DNA of 64,000 bases from contig JAKSPJ010000007.1 in NCBI GenBank assembly GCA_024404915.1, positions 1 to 64,000 of the forward strand, read 5' to 3'. Position numbers and translations under genes: made by a program. The notes beneath the pieces were generated by a model, which saw only the letters and a program-made list of their open reading frames with translations, did not search any database and was not told the origin of the DNA. Positions within the stretch are counted from its first letter, which is position 1; each line of letters begins with the position of its first letter. Below are positions 17,267 through 25,897 of this stretch, piece after piece. Origin of the DNA: Oscillospiraceae bacterium (GTDB lineage Bacteria; Bacillota; Clostridia; Oscillospirales; Ruminococcaceae).

Positions 17267-18664
17267 TTATACCGGATGAATCTGTTTCTCCGCATTGCCG
17301 TTTACGCCGTCAAGACCAAACATCTTATCACGGCGCTTCTCAAAGAACTTCACAGCAACCTGGCCAAACTGTGCATAGGACAGCACATCTTCTTCCTGTG
17401 TAATCCATTCTGCACATTCCTCACGAAGCTTATCCAGCTCCGGCTCCAGCAGATCAGCCGGACGGCAGGTAATCGGCTCAGCATCCTTCAGAATCATCTT
17501 CTGGAATTCAGGATCGATCGGCAGAGGAGTTCTGCCGTATTCGCCGCGAACCATTGCACGGAACTCTTTTGTTACCATCTTATAGCGTTCGCCGCCAATG
17601 ATATTGAACACAGCCTGTGTTCCCACAATCTGGGAAGTCGGAGTAACCAGCGGCGGGAAACCTGCATCCTTACGGACACGAGGCACTTCTTCCAGAACAG
17701 CAGTCAGCTGATCCTCCTTGCCTGCCTGCTTCAGCTGAGAGAGCAGGTTGGAAAGCATGCCGCCCGGCACCTGATAAATCAAGGTCTTGCCGTCGGTTGC
17801 CAGCATCTTCGGATCCAGCAGGCCGGATTCGATGTACTTGTCACGCAGCTTCATAAAGAAGGGGCGAAGTTCGCAAAGCTTTACCAGGTCGATACCGGTA
17901 TCATACTCGGTTCCCTGGAATGTTGCAACCATAGACTCTGTCGGCGCATGGGATGTACCCAGAGCCAGCGGAGACATTGCTGTATCAATCACATCAACGC
18001 CTGCTTCCACAGCCTTAATCAGACACATGGATGCCAGACCGGAAGTGTAGTGGGTGTGGAGCTGAATCGGCAGCTTGGTTGCCTTCTTCAGTGCCTTCAC
18101 CAGTGTTTCTGCACGATAAGGTGTCAGCAGTGCTGCCATATCCTTAATACAGATGGAATCTGCACCGGCATCTTCAATCTGCTTTGCATACTTGACGTAG
18201 TATTCATCGGTGAACACTTCACCGGTTGTGAAGCTCATTGCAACCTGTGTATGAGCGCCTTCCTTCTTTGCAGCATTGATTGCTGTCTCCAGGTTGCGGA
18301 TGTCGTTCAGCGCATCAAAGATACGGATGACATCAATACCATTTGCAATGGACTTCTGTACAAAATATTCCACAACATCATCTGCATAGTGACGGTAGCC
18401 CAGCATATTCTGGCCACGGAACAGCATCTGCAGAGGAGTGTTGGGCATATTCTTTTTCAGGGTGCGGAGTCTCTCCCACGGATCCTCGTTCAGGAAACGC
18501 AGACAGGAGTCGAAGGTTGCGCCGCCCCAGCACTCCAGGGAATGAAAGCCGATTTTGTCCAGTTCCGGTAAAATCGGGAGCATCTCATCCATTGTCATAC
18601 GTGTCGCAATCAGGGATTGATGTGCGTCACGCAGTACGGTTTCTGTAATACCAATTCTTGCCAT
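17267..18664 (-). CDS. oadA: Oxaloacetate/pyruvate carboxyltransferase subunit (OadA / transcarboxylase 5S-like)
   Basis: 465 residues. It holds the HMGL-like TIM barrel and the conserved C-terminal domain, but no biotinyl domain; that is supplied by the next gene upstream. Landmarks are ITETVLRDAHQSLIATRM at the N terminus, with the metal-binding Asp, then LHTHYTSGLA (metal His pair) and FRGQNMLGYRHY. The reaction is transfer of a carboxyl group between oxaloacetate/pyruvate and carboxybiotin. The neighbours are a biotin carrier and an acyl-CoA-type carboxyltransferase in one operon. No sodium-pump beta subunit or biotin carboxylase is present in this window. Confidence 0.92.
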   Translation of the reverse strand: MARIGITETVLRDAHQSLIATRMTMDEMLPILPELDKIGFHSLECWGGATFDSCLRFLNEDPWERLRTLKKNMPNTPLQMLFRGQNMLGYRHYADDVVEYFVQKSIANGIDVIRIFDALNDIRNLETAINAAKKEGAHTQVAMSFTTGEVFTDEYYVKYAKQIEDAGADSICIKDMAALLTPYRAETLVKALKKATKLPIQLHTHYTSGLASMCLIKAVEAGVDVIDTAMSPLALGTSHAPTESMVATFQGTEYDTGIDLVKLCELRPFFMKLRDKYIESGLLDPKMLATDGKTLIYQVPGGMLSNLLSQLKQAGKEDQLTAVLEEVPRVRKDAGFPPLVTPTSQIVGTQAVFNIIGGERYKMVTKEFRAMVRGEYGRTPLPIDPEFQKMILKDAEPITCRPADLLEPELDKLREECAEWITQEEDVLSYAQFGQVAVKFFEKRRDKMFGLDGVNGNAEKQIHPV

Positions 18665-18682
18665 ACTCGTTCACACTTTCTA

Positions 18683-19069
18683 TCAGCCCAGAATTGCCAG
18701 TGCATCGCCGGGGTTGACGGAGCTGCCCTTTGTGGTGTTGACAGCAAGGATGGTGCCGTCTTCCGGTGCAACGATATCGTTTTCCATTTTCATAGCTTCC
18801 AGAACGAAGAGAACCTGTCCCTTGGAAACGGTATCTCCGTTGCTGCACTTTACTTCGAGAATGGTGCCGGGCATCGGTGCAGAAACCGGGGTACCATCTG
18901 CTGCGGATGCTGCCGGAGCCGGTGCTGCTGCAGGAGCAGGTGCCGGAGCCGCTGCCGGTGCAGCCGGAGCTGCTGCGGGTGCTGCTGCAGGAGCTGCGCC
19001 TGCGCCCATTTCTTCAACAACGACATCATACTGTTTATTGTTAACGGTTACACGAAACTGCTTGCTCAT
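18683..19069 (-). CDS. Biotin carboxyl carrier protein (1.3S-like)
   Basis: 128 residues from ATG 19069, with GGAGG six bases upstream. A short N-terminal segment ([16 protein letters not shown]) is followed by a long Ala-Pro linker (about 20-58) and a biotinyl domain with the target Lys in EAMKMEND (about 92-99) and the closing GDALAILG. The layout matches carriers of decarboxylases and transcarboxylases. It lies between the two carboxyltransferase genes, the position expected for the carrier that shuttles CO2 between them. Confidence 0.94.
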   Translation of the reverse strand: MSKQFRVTVNNKQYDVVVEEMGAGAAPAAAPAAAPAAPAAAPAPAPAAAPAPAASAADGTPVSAPMPGTILEVKCSNGDTVSKGQVLFVLEAMKMENDIVAPEDGTILAVNTTKGSSVNPGDALAILG

Positions 19070-19140
19070 GATAATCCTCCAGAATATTGAATTATGAACA
19101 GTGAACCGCAATAAAATGCCGATTCACATTGGTTTCAGGC

Positions 19141-20481
19141 TTAGAACGGGATATTGCTGTGCTTCTTCGGCATGCCGGATACACGCTTGCCCTCCAGCAT
19201 TTCCAGTGCGCTGCACACTGCCTGGCGGGTTGCAGATGCGGAGATAACGGCATCCACCACACCCAGCTGTGCTGCCTTTTCAGCAGAAGCAAGTGTTGAC
19301 TTATATTCCTTTGCAAGCTCTGCACGCTTTGCATTCACATCAGCTGCGCCCTTGAGCTTATCATGCCACAGGAATTCCACTGCACCCTCCGGACGCATCG
19401 GTGCGATTGCTGCCTGCTCCCATGCAAGCACATAGTCACTTCCTGCACCCCGGCCTGCAATTGCAGAGAATGCTGCGCCGCATGCTTCTCCTGCAATCAG
19501 TGCAATCTTCACAGTGGTAGCCTCTGCGTATGCACCGCAAAGCTGTGTCATAGCACGCAGTGAGCCATTCACTGCTGCATCTGTATCATCCGCAAATCCG
19601 ATGGTATCCACAACGGTGAGCACCGGAATAGAGAATGCATCGCATGTGCGGACAAAGCGAGCCATCTTGGAAGCATCTGCTGCGGTAATGGCATCTGCGC
19701 TGCCGCAGGTTGTGATGATACCGACAGACTGGCCGCGCACTGTGGCGAGCACGGTTTCCACAGAATCGCCGTATGCCTCATACAGCACATCAGCAGAATC
19801 TGCATCTGCAATGCCTGCCAGCAGGTTTTCCTTGGTGCAGACAGCAGCGGGCTCATCGAATTCAGTAATCGGTGCTCCCTCAATATTGTTTGCCGGGAGC
19901 TTGCGGAGCAATGCCTTCACCTTTGCCATTGCTGCTGCATCGTCCTCACAGACAGCAGCCACAACGCCTGCCTTTGCGGCAGTTTCCGGCTTTGCTGCAT
20001 TTGTGCCGTAGGGCGGTGTCAGATAAAGTTCTGCCTTTTCCGTTGCAATTACAAAATCAGCTGATGCTGCCATCAGTGCAGCACTGCCGGCGCAAACGCC
20101 TGCAACAACTGAAATCTGCGGAACAACGCCGGAAATATTGGCTGCTGAAGCAATCAATTTTCCGTATGCGGCCAGAGCGTCTGCTGTGCCGTCCACAAAC
20201 ACGCCGTTGGAATCATACACACCGACAATCGGTGCACCTGTCTTTGCAGCAAGGTGATACAGCCGATTGATTTTTCCGGCTGTGTTCTTGCCCATGACAC
20301 CGTTGTTGACATCAGAAGCCTGTGCAAATGCATAAACTGCCTGACCTTCAACGTAACCATGTGCACATACAACGGCAGCGGATTCATCCCGCTCCATTCT
20401 CAGTGCATCCAGCTCTGTAAACGCTCCGCTGTCAAACAGCAGCGAAAGGCGTTCTCTTGCAATCTTTCCGATATTTTCCAT
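19141..20481 (-). CDS. Acyl-CoA carboxyltransferase subunit (12S / MmdA-like, short form)
   Basis: 446 residues; the family usually has about 510. It shows the crotonase-like carboxyltransferase fold: an early IGKIARERLSLLFDSGAF segment, an N-half with GVYDSNGVFVDGTADALAAY and VVAGVCAGSAALMAASADF, and a C-half with DTIGFADD and AGEACGAAFSAIAGRG. The C-terminal half ends early compared with MmdA/PccB. The ribosome site is weak (AAAGGA is 15 bases from the ATG), so the start is uncertain. It is the first gene of the operon and should carboxylate or decarboxylate an acyl-CoA using the co-encoded carrier. Confidence 0.88.
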   Translation of the reverse strand: MENIGKIARERLSLLFDSGAFTELDALRMERDESAAVVCAHGYVEGQAVYAFAQASDVNNGVMGKNTAGKINRLYHLAAKTGAPIVGVYDSNGVFVDGTADALAAYGKLIASAANISGVVPQISVVAGVCAGSAALMAASADFVIATEKAELYLTPPYGTNAAKPETAAKAGVVAAVCEDDAAAMAKVKALLRKLPANNIEGAPITEFDEPAAVCTKENLLAGIADADSADVLYEAYGDSVETVLATVRGQSVGIITTCGSADAITAADASKMARFVRTCDAFSIPVLTVVDTIGFADDTDAAVNGSLRAMTQLCGAYAEATTVKIALIAGEACGAAFSAIAGRGAGSDYVLAWEQAAIAPMRPEGAVEFLWHDKLKGAADVNAKRAELAKEYKSTLASAEKAAQLGVVDAVISASATRQAVCSALEMLEGKRVSGMPKKHSNIPF

Positions 20482-20545
20482 ATAAATATGTACGCATCCT
20501 TTCGTGGTTTCCGTGATATGTCCATACTGGAATTCATACTATTGT

Positions 20546-20574
20546 ATTATACCATATTAGAAAAAAAAATGCAA
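20546..20574 (-). promoter_or_regulatory. Promoter of the carboxyltransferase operon
   Basis: TTGCAT (20574-20569), 17-base spacer, TATAAT (20551-20546) with an upstream TGG (extended -10), minus strand. Confidence 0.8.
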
Positions 20575-20668
20575 GTGTCTGCACAAAAAAATTACAAAAA
20601 ACTTTGTACTTCGGCAGGTTTTGCAGGAAAGGGATGCACATTACAGTCCCCGTCTGCCAGTTCAGCGC

Positions 20669-20711
20669 AAAAAAACAGACTGTCCGGCAAAAACCGGACA
20701 ATCTGTTTTCC
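20669..20711 (-). terminator. Terminator of the moxR-DUF58-transglutaminase operon
   Basis: Long stem around TTGTCCGG/CCGGACAG with a short A/T-rich loop, followed on the minus strand by TTTTTTT. A classical intrinsic terminator just after the transglutaminase gene. Confidence 0.88.
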
Positions 20712-20722
20712 GGAATTCAGCT

Positions 20723-23152
20723 TTATGTCTTCTGACTATCCCCGGATGTTCTTCGGCTGCCGCTTTGCTTTGCAGCTGCCTTTTCTTCCCTTTTATGCCG
20801 CTTGACAGCAGAATGCCATTTATCTCTGGCTTCGCAGTACACACGGAAAATCCGCTCTGCGGTCTGTGCGTCGCACCGTCCTGCGTATACGGTTTTCTCA
20901 AAGTCTTCCGCAAATTCTGTGAAATCCATTTCCAGGAATGCGCCCATTTCACTGCACAAATCCCTGGCCGTCATGGCAGGATCCGCTCTCCACTGTCTGC
21001 GGAGTCTTGCAAACGCTTCTGTCACGCTTTCTGCATTCATCTGCTTCTGATATCTGCTTCTGAAACGCTTTTCCCGATAAACCGGCACCACATAAATCAG
21101 AATTGCGCCTGCCAGTATGGCTGCAGCCAGCAGAATCAATCCGGAATACTGCAATGCCACAATCACATTCGGCTTAATATGCAGCAGATTATTGTCTGCG
21201 CTGGCGGTAGCATCCATCATCATCCAGCCATAGCCTGCAATGAATACATCCACAAAGGCATGACCGTCATCCGTGGTCACTGCATAATCCCAGTTGCTGC
21301 CAAAGCTTCGTGTATCAGGATTCTGCATGGCATATCCTTCCACATACCGTGCAGTCAGACCTGCCGCGCGGCAAAGCTCCGCCATGGCGGCGGCAAACTG
21401 CCGGCAGACACCTGTTTTATGGTCAAACAGAAATGTGCTGATATTATCATCCATCGTCGGTTCAAATTCCAGGGAATAGATAAAATCACCGTCAAACCGC
21501 AGATAATCCCGAATCGCCATTGCCTTCTCATAATCAGAGTGCAGACCTTCTGTCAGACGTACCGCCAGTTCCTGCACTTCCATTGGTGTCTGGCTTTCCA
21601 CAGAATCGCCATATGTCTGTGCATGGAACGTATTCATAACCATCTGCCTCAGGATTTCTTCATCCAGTGCCCCCGATTCCAAGTGAATATTCAGAAGATC
21701 CTCCAGCATATCCTGCCAGGTCTCCGTGCTGCAGTTCTGCAAAAGAGCCTGCGCCGCATCCGACTGTGCAAAGGATTCGCTGATGTATTCCAGTGCATAG
21801 GATTCTTCTGTTCTTCGGTTCTGCTGATAGCGGAATACAATGCCGCTGTCATTCTGGTACACATCCTCGCTTACGCTGATTTTTTCAATGTAATTCGGCG
21901 CAGGATACACGCTGAGATTATAGGCAGCCGACTGTACAAGCAGCTGCTTCTTATATGCCGCTTCTGAAATGGGCATCTCAGAAAATGCCTGGAGATTCCA
22001 TTTTTCCGCAAAAGACGGATTCTCCCTTGCTGCCTGCTGTATCAGCTGTGCAACCTGAATCGGGTTCGGTTCATCCAGAACAGTCAGCATGTAATGTTTT
22101 TCCATATACCGGGGGTCACTCTCCGGCGGCTGTTTGTCATAATCCGATGCGGTCCATCTGTCTCCGTCATAATGATAATTCGTAAATGTTCGGATACGCA
22201 GATTCAAAGGTTCATCCGCCTGGGTATAATACAGGGTTCTGGTAAAATTCAGATTGCCGAAATTGCCGTTTGTGCCGTCAGAAGTATCTGTAAAGCCGCT
22301 GATTGCATTCATCAGATAATCCGACACGGCGGACATATCCAGCATGGCATCCAGATAATTACGATCTGCTTCCACCTCCGGTTTTGGCAGAATCAGCACA
22401 ATAATTGTTGCGCCTGCCAGAAACAGTCCGATGGACTGTACAAATGTCTGGTCCAGAATTTCCGGAATCATGCCGAAAAAGGCAGATTTCTTCTTTGGCA
22501 TCTTCAGGGTACTGTCCGCATCCGGCTGATAAATCTGCACAATTTCCTCATCCTCCGCATGAGCCTGACGGCAATACATCATAACGGCAAAATAAGCCGC
22601 CAGCAGAATGATAATGGAAGGAATCGGCATGGTCTCATTTTCCTTCGCATAAATCGCAAAAGGAAAGACCATGACCGTAAAGGACATCAGTACACGATAC
22701 CGCAGCAGCGTAAAATAATACGCAATGGATGCAATAAAGAAGGTAAAGAAGGAAAACAATGCCCAGGTATATCCCATATAGTCAGCAGTCAGAACCGACT
22801 GGGGCGTTAAAAACCAGACGAAAAAGCTCAGCTGATGATTTAAATCATCCGGGCCGAATCCGGGAGTGGAATAGCCCAGAGAAATCATTTTCACCGAGAT
22901 GGACATAAATACAAAGCCTACGGCCAGATAGGCAATGCCCCCCAGAAAATGATGCTTCTTCACATAATCAAATAACCGGAACAGCAATGACTGCAGCACC
23001 AGGGACAACAGAATCCAGACGACTGTCAGCTTCGGGGCATAGTGATAAAAAATGCCGGATACAACGGTAACTGCAAACAGCAGAGGAATCCGCCGTGCCT
23101 GCAGCAGCCAGCTGACTACTCGGTTCTGCCGTGTAAAAATAGATTGTTTCAT
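20723..23152 (-). CDS. Membrane transglutaminase-like protein (TgpA-like)
   Basis: 809 residues from ATG 23152, chosen because the stop of the upstream gene lies 25 bases before it. Six or so N-terminal membrane helices (about 20-200), another near 240-260 and one near 680-700 flank an extracytoplasmic domain. The transglutaminase core shows the catalytic Cys in KTGVCRQFAAAMAELCRAAG, the His in DDGHAFVDVF and the Asp in WMMMDAT. The cytoplasmic tail is basic. The function of such proteins is unclear: possibly cell-wall or surface-protein processing. The DUF58 and MoxR partners form a widespread conserved triad. Confidence 0.9.
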   Translation of the reverse strand: MKQSIFTRQNRVVSWLLQARRIPLLFAVTVVSGIFYHYAPKLTVVWILLSLVLQSLLFRLFDYVKKHHFLGGIAYLAVGFVFMSISVKMISLGYSTPGFGPDDLNHQLSFFVWFLTPQSVLTADYMGYTWALFSFFTFFIASIAYYFTLLRYRVLMSFTVMVFPFAIYAKENETMPIPSIIILLAAYFAVMMYCRQAHAEDEEIVQIYQPDADSTLKMPKKKSAFFGMIPEILDQTFVQSIGLFLAGATIIVLILPKPEVEADRNYLDAMLDMSAVSDYLMNAISGFTDTSDGTNGNFGNLNFTRTLYYTQADEPLNLRIRTFTNYHYDGDRWTASDYDKQPPESDPRYMEKHYMLTVLDEPNPIQVAQLIQQAARENPSFAEKWNLQAFSEMPISEAAYKKQLLVQSAAYNLSVYPAPNYIEKISVSEDVYQNDSGIVFRYQQNRRTEESYALEYISESFAQSDAAQALLQNCSTETWQDMLEDLLNIHLESGALDEEILRQMVMNTFHAQTYGDSVESQTPMEVQELAVRLTEGLHSDYEKAMAIRDYLRFDGDFIYSLEFEPTMDDNISTFLFDHKTGVCRQFAAAMAELCRAAGLTARYVEGYAMQNPDTRSFGSNWDYAVTTDDGHAFVDVFIAGYGWMMMDATASADNNLLHIKPNVIVALQYSGLILLAAAILAGAILIYVVPVYREKRFRSRYQKQMNAESVTEAFARLRRQWRADPAMTARDLCSEMGAFLEMDFTEFAEDFEKTVYAGRCDAQTAERIFRVYCEARDKWHSAVKRHKREEKAAAKQSGSRRTSGDSQKT

Positions 23153-23177
23153 GTTTATCACCACATTTCCTGCTGCT

Positions 23178-24476
23178 TCACATTTCACCGCCGGCCTGCA
23201 CCAGACGATGATCATGGGTAATCAGCCACAGTGAACCGTTTTTAGGTGTCACACACTCTGCCGCAAACTGTTCCGGCACCGCCAGATACAGCAGAACCGG
23301 ATACTGCTCCAGTACAGCCGCCAGTTCCGGGGAGGTGTCCGTTGAAAAATACAGCAGTACAGAACCGCTGTCCTGCAGAACACTCTGCGGAAGAAGGGGA
23401 ACCTCGCCCAGTTCTTCTTTGCTGCGGAATCCGCCCTGCAGCAGGGAGACCGCCTCCACTTCGATTTGTTCCGCATCATCTACGGAAAGACTGTTCCATT
23501 CTCCGCTGCCATCCAGATAACTCAGGCGGCAGGGATAACCGTATTTTGCACAAAGCATCAGAAAGCCCAGAGAGGTTTCAATCAACTGTTCCTCTGCCCC
23601 CAGCTGCTGTTCCGGCGGAAGGTCCTCATGGCACCGGCGGAAATCCATTACCACGGAAAGTCTTGCCAGTGCAACGGGTTCATCCTGCCGTACCATCAGG
23701 TGACGGCGCTTTGAGGACAATTTCCAGTTAATGCGCTTTAAGGAGTCACCGGGGATGTAGTCACGATGGTCATATCCCGGCATGGCAGAGGCAGAATGAT
23801 TCGGTGTGGATTCGGATTCCTCATCCGATGCCGCCACAGCAGTGGAAACAGAACGGAACAAATCACTGTTGGCCTTCATCTCCGGAATCTCCGGCATAAT
23901 CAGTGTATGCGCATAATATTCTTCTTTCATTCCAAAGCGAAACATACCAAGAAAATCCGACAGCACAATCTGTCTCAGATGCAATGTGCCATTGCCGCTG
24001 AACCGCGGTGTCAGGGCAATCTGATATGTCTGTCTGCAGCGGGTGCCCATAGAAAAACACAAAGGCAGACATTCCGGTGTCAGCTGGGTTTTGCGCAGCT
24101 TTTTCCATTTGTTCATTTCACTGCGGTAACGCATAGCGGCAGCAGCACCATTGCCCTGTACCGGTTTCGGCGGCAGCGGGACAGCCTTTGGACTCAGCGC
24201 ATCAAAATGAGCATCCGTTTCCAGTGTCATGCGCAGAAAAGGCAGAGGCAGCGGCCATTTTTTCTCAATGACAATGACGGCAGAAATTCGCTTTTGCTTG
24301 GCTGCTGTGTCGGGCAGCTCCAGATGAATCCGCAGTGTCTTTCTGGCAATCAGGGTAATGATCACGGAAAGCAGCGGAACCAGAATCAGAAAGCTCAACA
24401 TCATCACGCCAATCTGACCGTCCATATACATCATAAATATAATTGCGATGCATACCGCACAGATATACCCAACCAT
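23178..24476 (-). CDS. DUF58 domain protein
   Basis: 432 residues. Two N-terminal membrane helices (about 1-45) precede a beta-rich region and the DUF58 signature YDHRDYIPGDSLKRINWKLS (about 235-254), then RRHLMVRQDE. A vWA-like C-terminal part follows. Proteins of this kind pair with MoxR ATPases. The start overlaps the moxR stop by one base (TAATG), so translation is coupled. The exact role is unknown. Confidence 0.9.
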   Translation of the reverse strand: MVGYICAVCIAIIFMMYMDGQIGVMMLSFLILVPLLSVIITLIARKTLRIHLELPDTAAKQKRISAVIVIEKKWPLPLPFLRMTLETDAHFDALSPKAVPLPPKPVQGNGAAAAMRYRSEMNKWKKLRKTQLTPECLPLCFSMGTRCRQTYQIALTPRFSGNGTLHLRQIVLSDFLGMFRFGMKEEYYAHTLIMPEIPEMKANSDLFRSVSTAVAASDEESESTPNHSASAMPGYDHRDYIPGDSLKRINWKLSSKRRHLMVRQDEPVALARLSVVMDFRRCHEDLPPEQQLGAEEQLIETSLGFLMLCAKYGYPCRLSYLDGSGEWNSLSVDDAEQIEVEAVSLLQGGFRSKEELGEVPLLPQSVLQDSGSVLLYFSTDTSPELAAVLEQYPVLLYLAVPEQFAAECVTPKNGSLWLITHDHRLVQAGGEM

Positions 24477-25417
24477 TATTTTCCTTCTTCCATCGGCACA
24501 GGAATGGAGGACAGAATCTCTGCAATGATGCTGCGGGTATCTCCTGCCGTTGCCTTGCCCTTCGGGGACAGAATCAGACGATGTGCAAGCACGCTCTCTG
24601 CCATTGCCTTCACATCATCCGGCAGAACATAATCACGGCCGGAAAGATAGGCATTTGCCTTGGCGGCCTTATACAGCGCAATGGAACCACGGGGAGATGC
24701 ACCCAGCGTCAATGCCGTATGCTGGCGGGTTGCAGCCACAATCTGCAGAATATAGCGGCTGACCGCCTCGCTGACAAACACCGCCTTCACCTCCTCCTGC
24801 AATGCAACGATATCCTCCGGATGCAGTGCTGCGCACGCAATATTCTCCTGGGGATTGTGGTGCTCTGTACGGGAAAGAATCTGCAGCTCCTCATCCTCCG
24901 TGGGGTAGCCCATGCTGACACGCATAAAGAAACGGTCCATCTGAGCCTCCGGCAAATGATAGGTGCCGTAGGTTTCCACAGGATTCTGGGTTGCCAGAAC
25001 CATAAAGGGCTTGGGCAGCTTATGAGTTGTGCCGTCAATGGATACCTGATGTTCCTCCATGATTTCCAGCAGTGCAGACTGAACCTTCGGAGAGGCACGA
25101 TTGATTTCGTCTGCCAGAAGGAAATTGCAAATAGCTGCACCGGGGCGGTATTCCAGTTCAAAGGTTGTCTGATTGACCATAGAATAGCCTGTGATATCAG
25201 AGGGCATAATATCCGGTGTCAGCTGAATACGGTTAAAATCTCCGCCAACAGAACGGGACAGCGCAGCAGCAAGCTGTGTTTTTCCAACGCCCGGAACGTC
25301 CTCAATCAGAACGTGGCCGTCACACAGCAGACAGGCGGTTACACAGCGAATCACCTGTTCTTTCCCAACAATGACTTTGCCGACACTCTCCGCCAGCTTC
25401 TGAATTTTCTCATTCAT
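24476..25417 (-). CDS. MoxR-type AAA+ ATPase
   Basis: 313 residues from ATG 25417 (AAAGGAAA upstream); an earlier Met at 25435 lacks a site. Walker A is EDVPGVGKTQ (about 39-48), Walker B is LLADEINRASPK and sensor 1 is VLATQNPVE, followed by LPEAQMDRFFM with an arginine finger. Members act as chaperone-like ATPases that remodel or insert cofactors into partner proteins carrying vWA domains. It is the first gene of the operon. Confidence 0.95.
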   Translation of the reverse strand: MNEKIQKLAESVGKVIVGKEQVIRCVTACLLCDGHVLIEDVPGVGKTQLAAALSRSVGGDFNRIQLTPDIMPSDITGYSMVNQTTFELEYRPGAAICNFLLADEINRASPKVQSALLEIMEEHQVSIDGTTHKLPKPFMVLATQNPVETYGTYHLPEAQMDRFFMRVSMGYPTEDEELQILSRTEHHNPQENIACAALHPEDIVALQEEVKAVFVSEAVSRYILQIVAATRQHTALTLGASPRGSIALYKAAKANAYLSGRDYVLPDDVKAMAESVLAHRLILSPKGKATAGDTRSIIAEILSSIPVPMEEGK

Positions 25418-25481
25418 TTTTTGATTTCCTTTCATGCATTATGGAATGCAAAGCCGATGATTTTTCATCGATTTTATACGT

Positions 25482-25510
25482 ATTATACCATATTTTTCCA
25501 TAAAATGCAA
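25482..25510 (-). promoter_or_regulatory. Promoter of the moxR operon
   Basis: TTGCAT (25510-25505), 17-base spacer, TATAAT (25487-25482), extended -10. A small hairpin CGATGA-TTTT-TCATCG follows in the leader (about 25455-25470). Confidence 0.82.
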
Positions 25511-25521
25511 GCTGTTTTTGG

Positions 25522-25550
25522 TTGACTTTTCATCAAGGTTATGTTATAAT
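25522..25550 (+). promoter_or_regulatory. Promoter of the hydrogenase-regulator gene
   Basis: TTGACT (25522-25527), 17-base spacer, TATAAT (25545-25550). Back to back with the moxR promoter, 12 bases apart. Confidence 0.85.
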
Positions 25551-25582
25551 GACCACAGACACAAGAGGAAAGGATGATTTTT

Positions 25583-25828
25583 ATGCCGACACGAGTAGCC
25601 GTGATTGCCATTATTGTGCAGGACATCCAGTCTGCATCCAGCATCAATGCACTGCTCCACGCATACGATCAATATATCATCGGGCGAATGGGCATCCCCT
25701 ACCGCACCAAAGGAATCAGTATCATCAATGTAGCCATTGACGCCCCACAGGATATGATCAATCGTCTTGCCGGAGAAATCGGCAGGCTGAACGGTGTAAC
25801 TGCAAAAACAGTTTATGCTCCGCTGTAG
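25583..25828 (+). CDS. TM1266-type putative iron-only hydrogenase system regulator
   Basis: 81 residues from ATG 25583, eight bases after AAAGGA; an ATG at 25574 is too close to the site. The protein is a single ACT/ferredoxin-like domain: RVAVIAIIVQD at the N terminus, then YIIGRMGIPYR and KGISIINVAIDAPQD, ending in LNGVTAKTVYAPL. These residues match the small TM1266 family that accompanies FeFe-hydrogenase maturation genes in Clostridia and Thermotoga. No hydrogenase or hyd gene lies nearby, so it is a stand-alone copy. It is the only plus-strand gene between 3532 and 34811. Confidence 0.88.
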   Translation: MPTRVAVIAIIVQDIQSASSINALLHAYDQYIIGRMGIPYRTKGISIINVAIDAPQDMINRLAGEIGRLNGVTAKTVYAPL

Positions 25829-25865
25829 GAATCATGGCTTGATATCCGTTCCGGACAAAAAGCAA

Positions 25866-25897
25866 AAGAAGCGCCGCTGCATGCGGCGCTTCTTTTT
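25866..25897. terminator. Bidirectional terminator
   Basis: Perfect 12-base stem AAGAAGCGCCGC/GCGGCGCTTCTT followed by T residues on the plus strand and flanked by A/T on the other. It serves the hydrogenase-regulator gene and overlaps the stop of the convergent gene. Confidence 0.85.

Noticed and set aside
17210-18571. Plus-strand open frame of 453 codons
   Set aside because: Antisense to the oadA-like gene; no motif; Cys/His/Gln-rich shadow.
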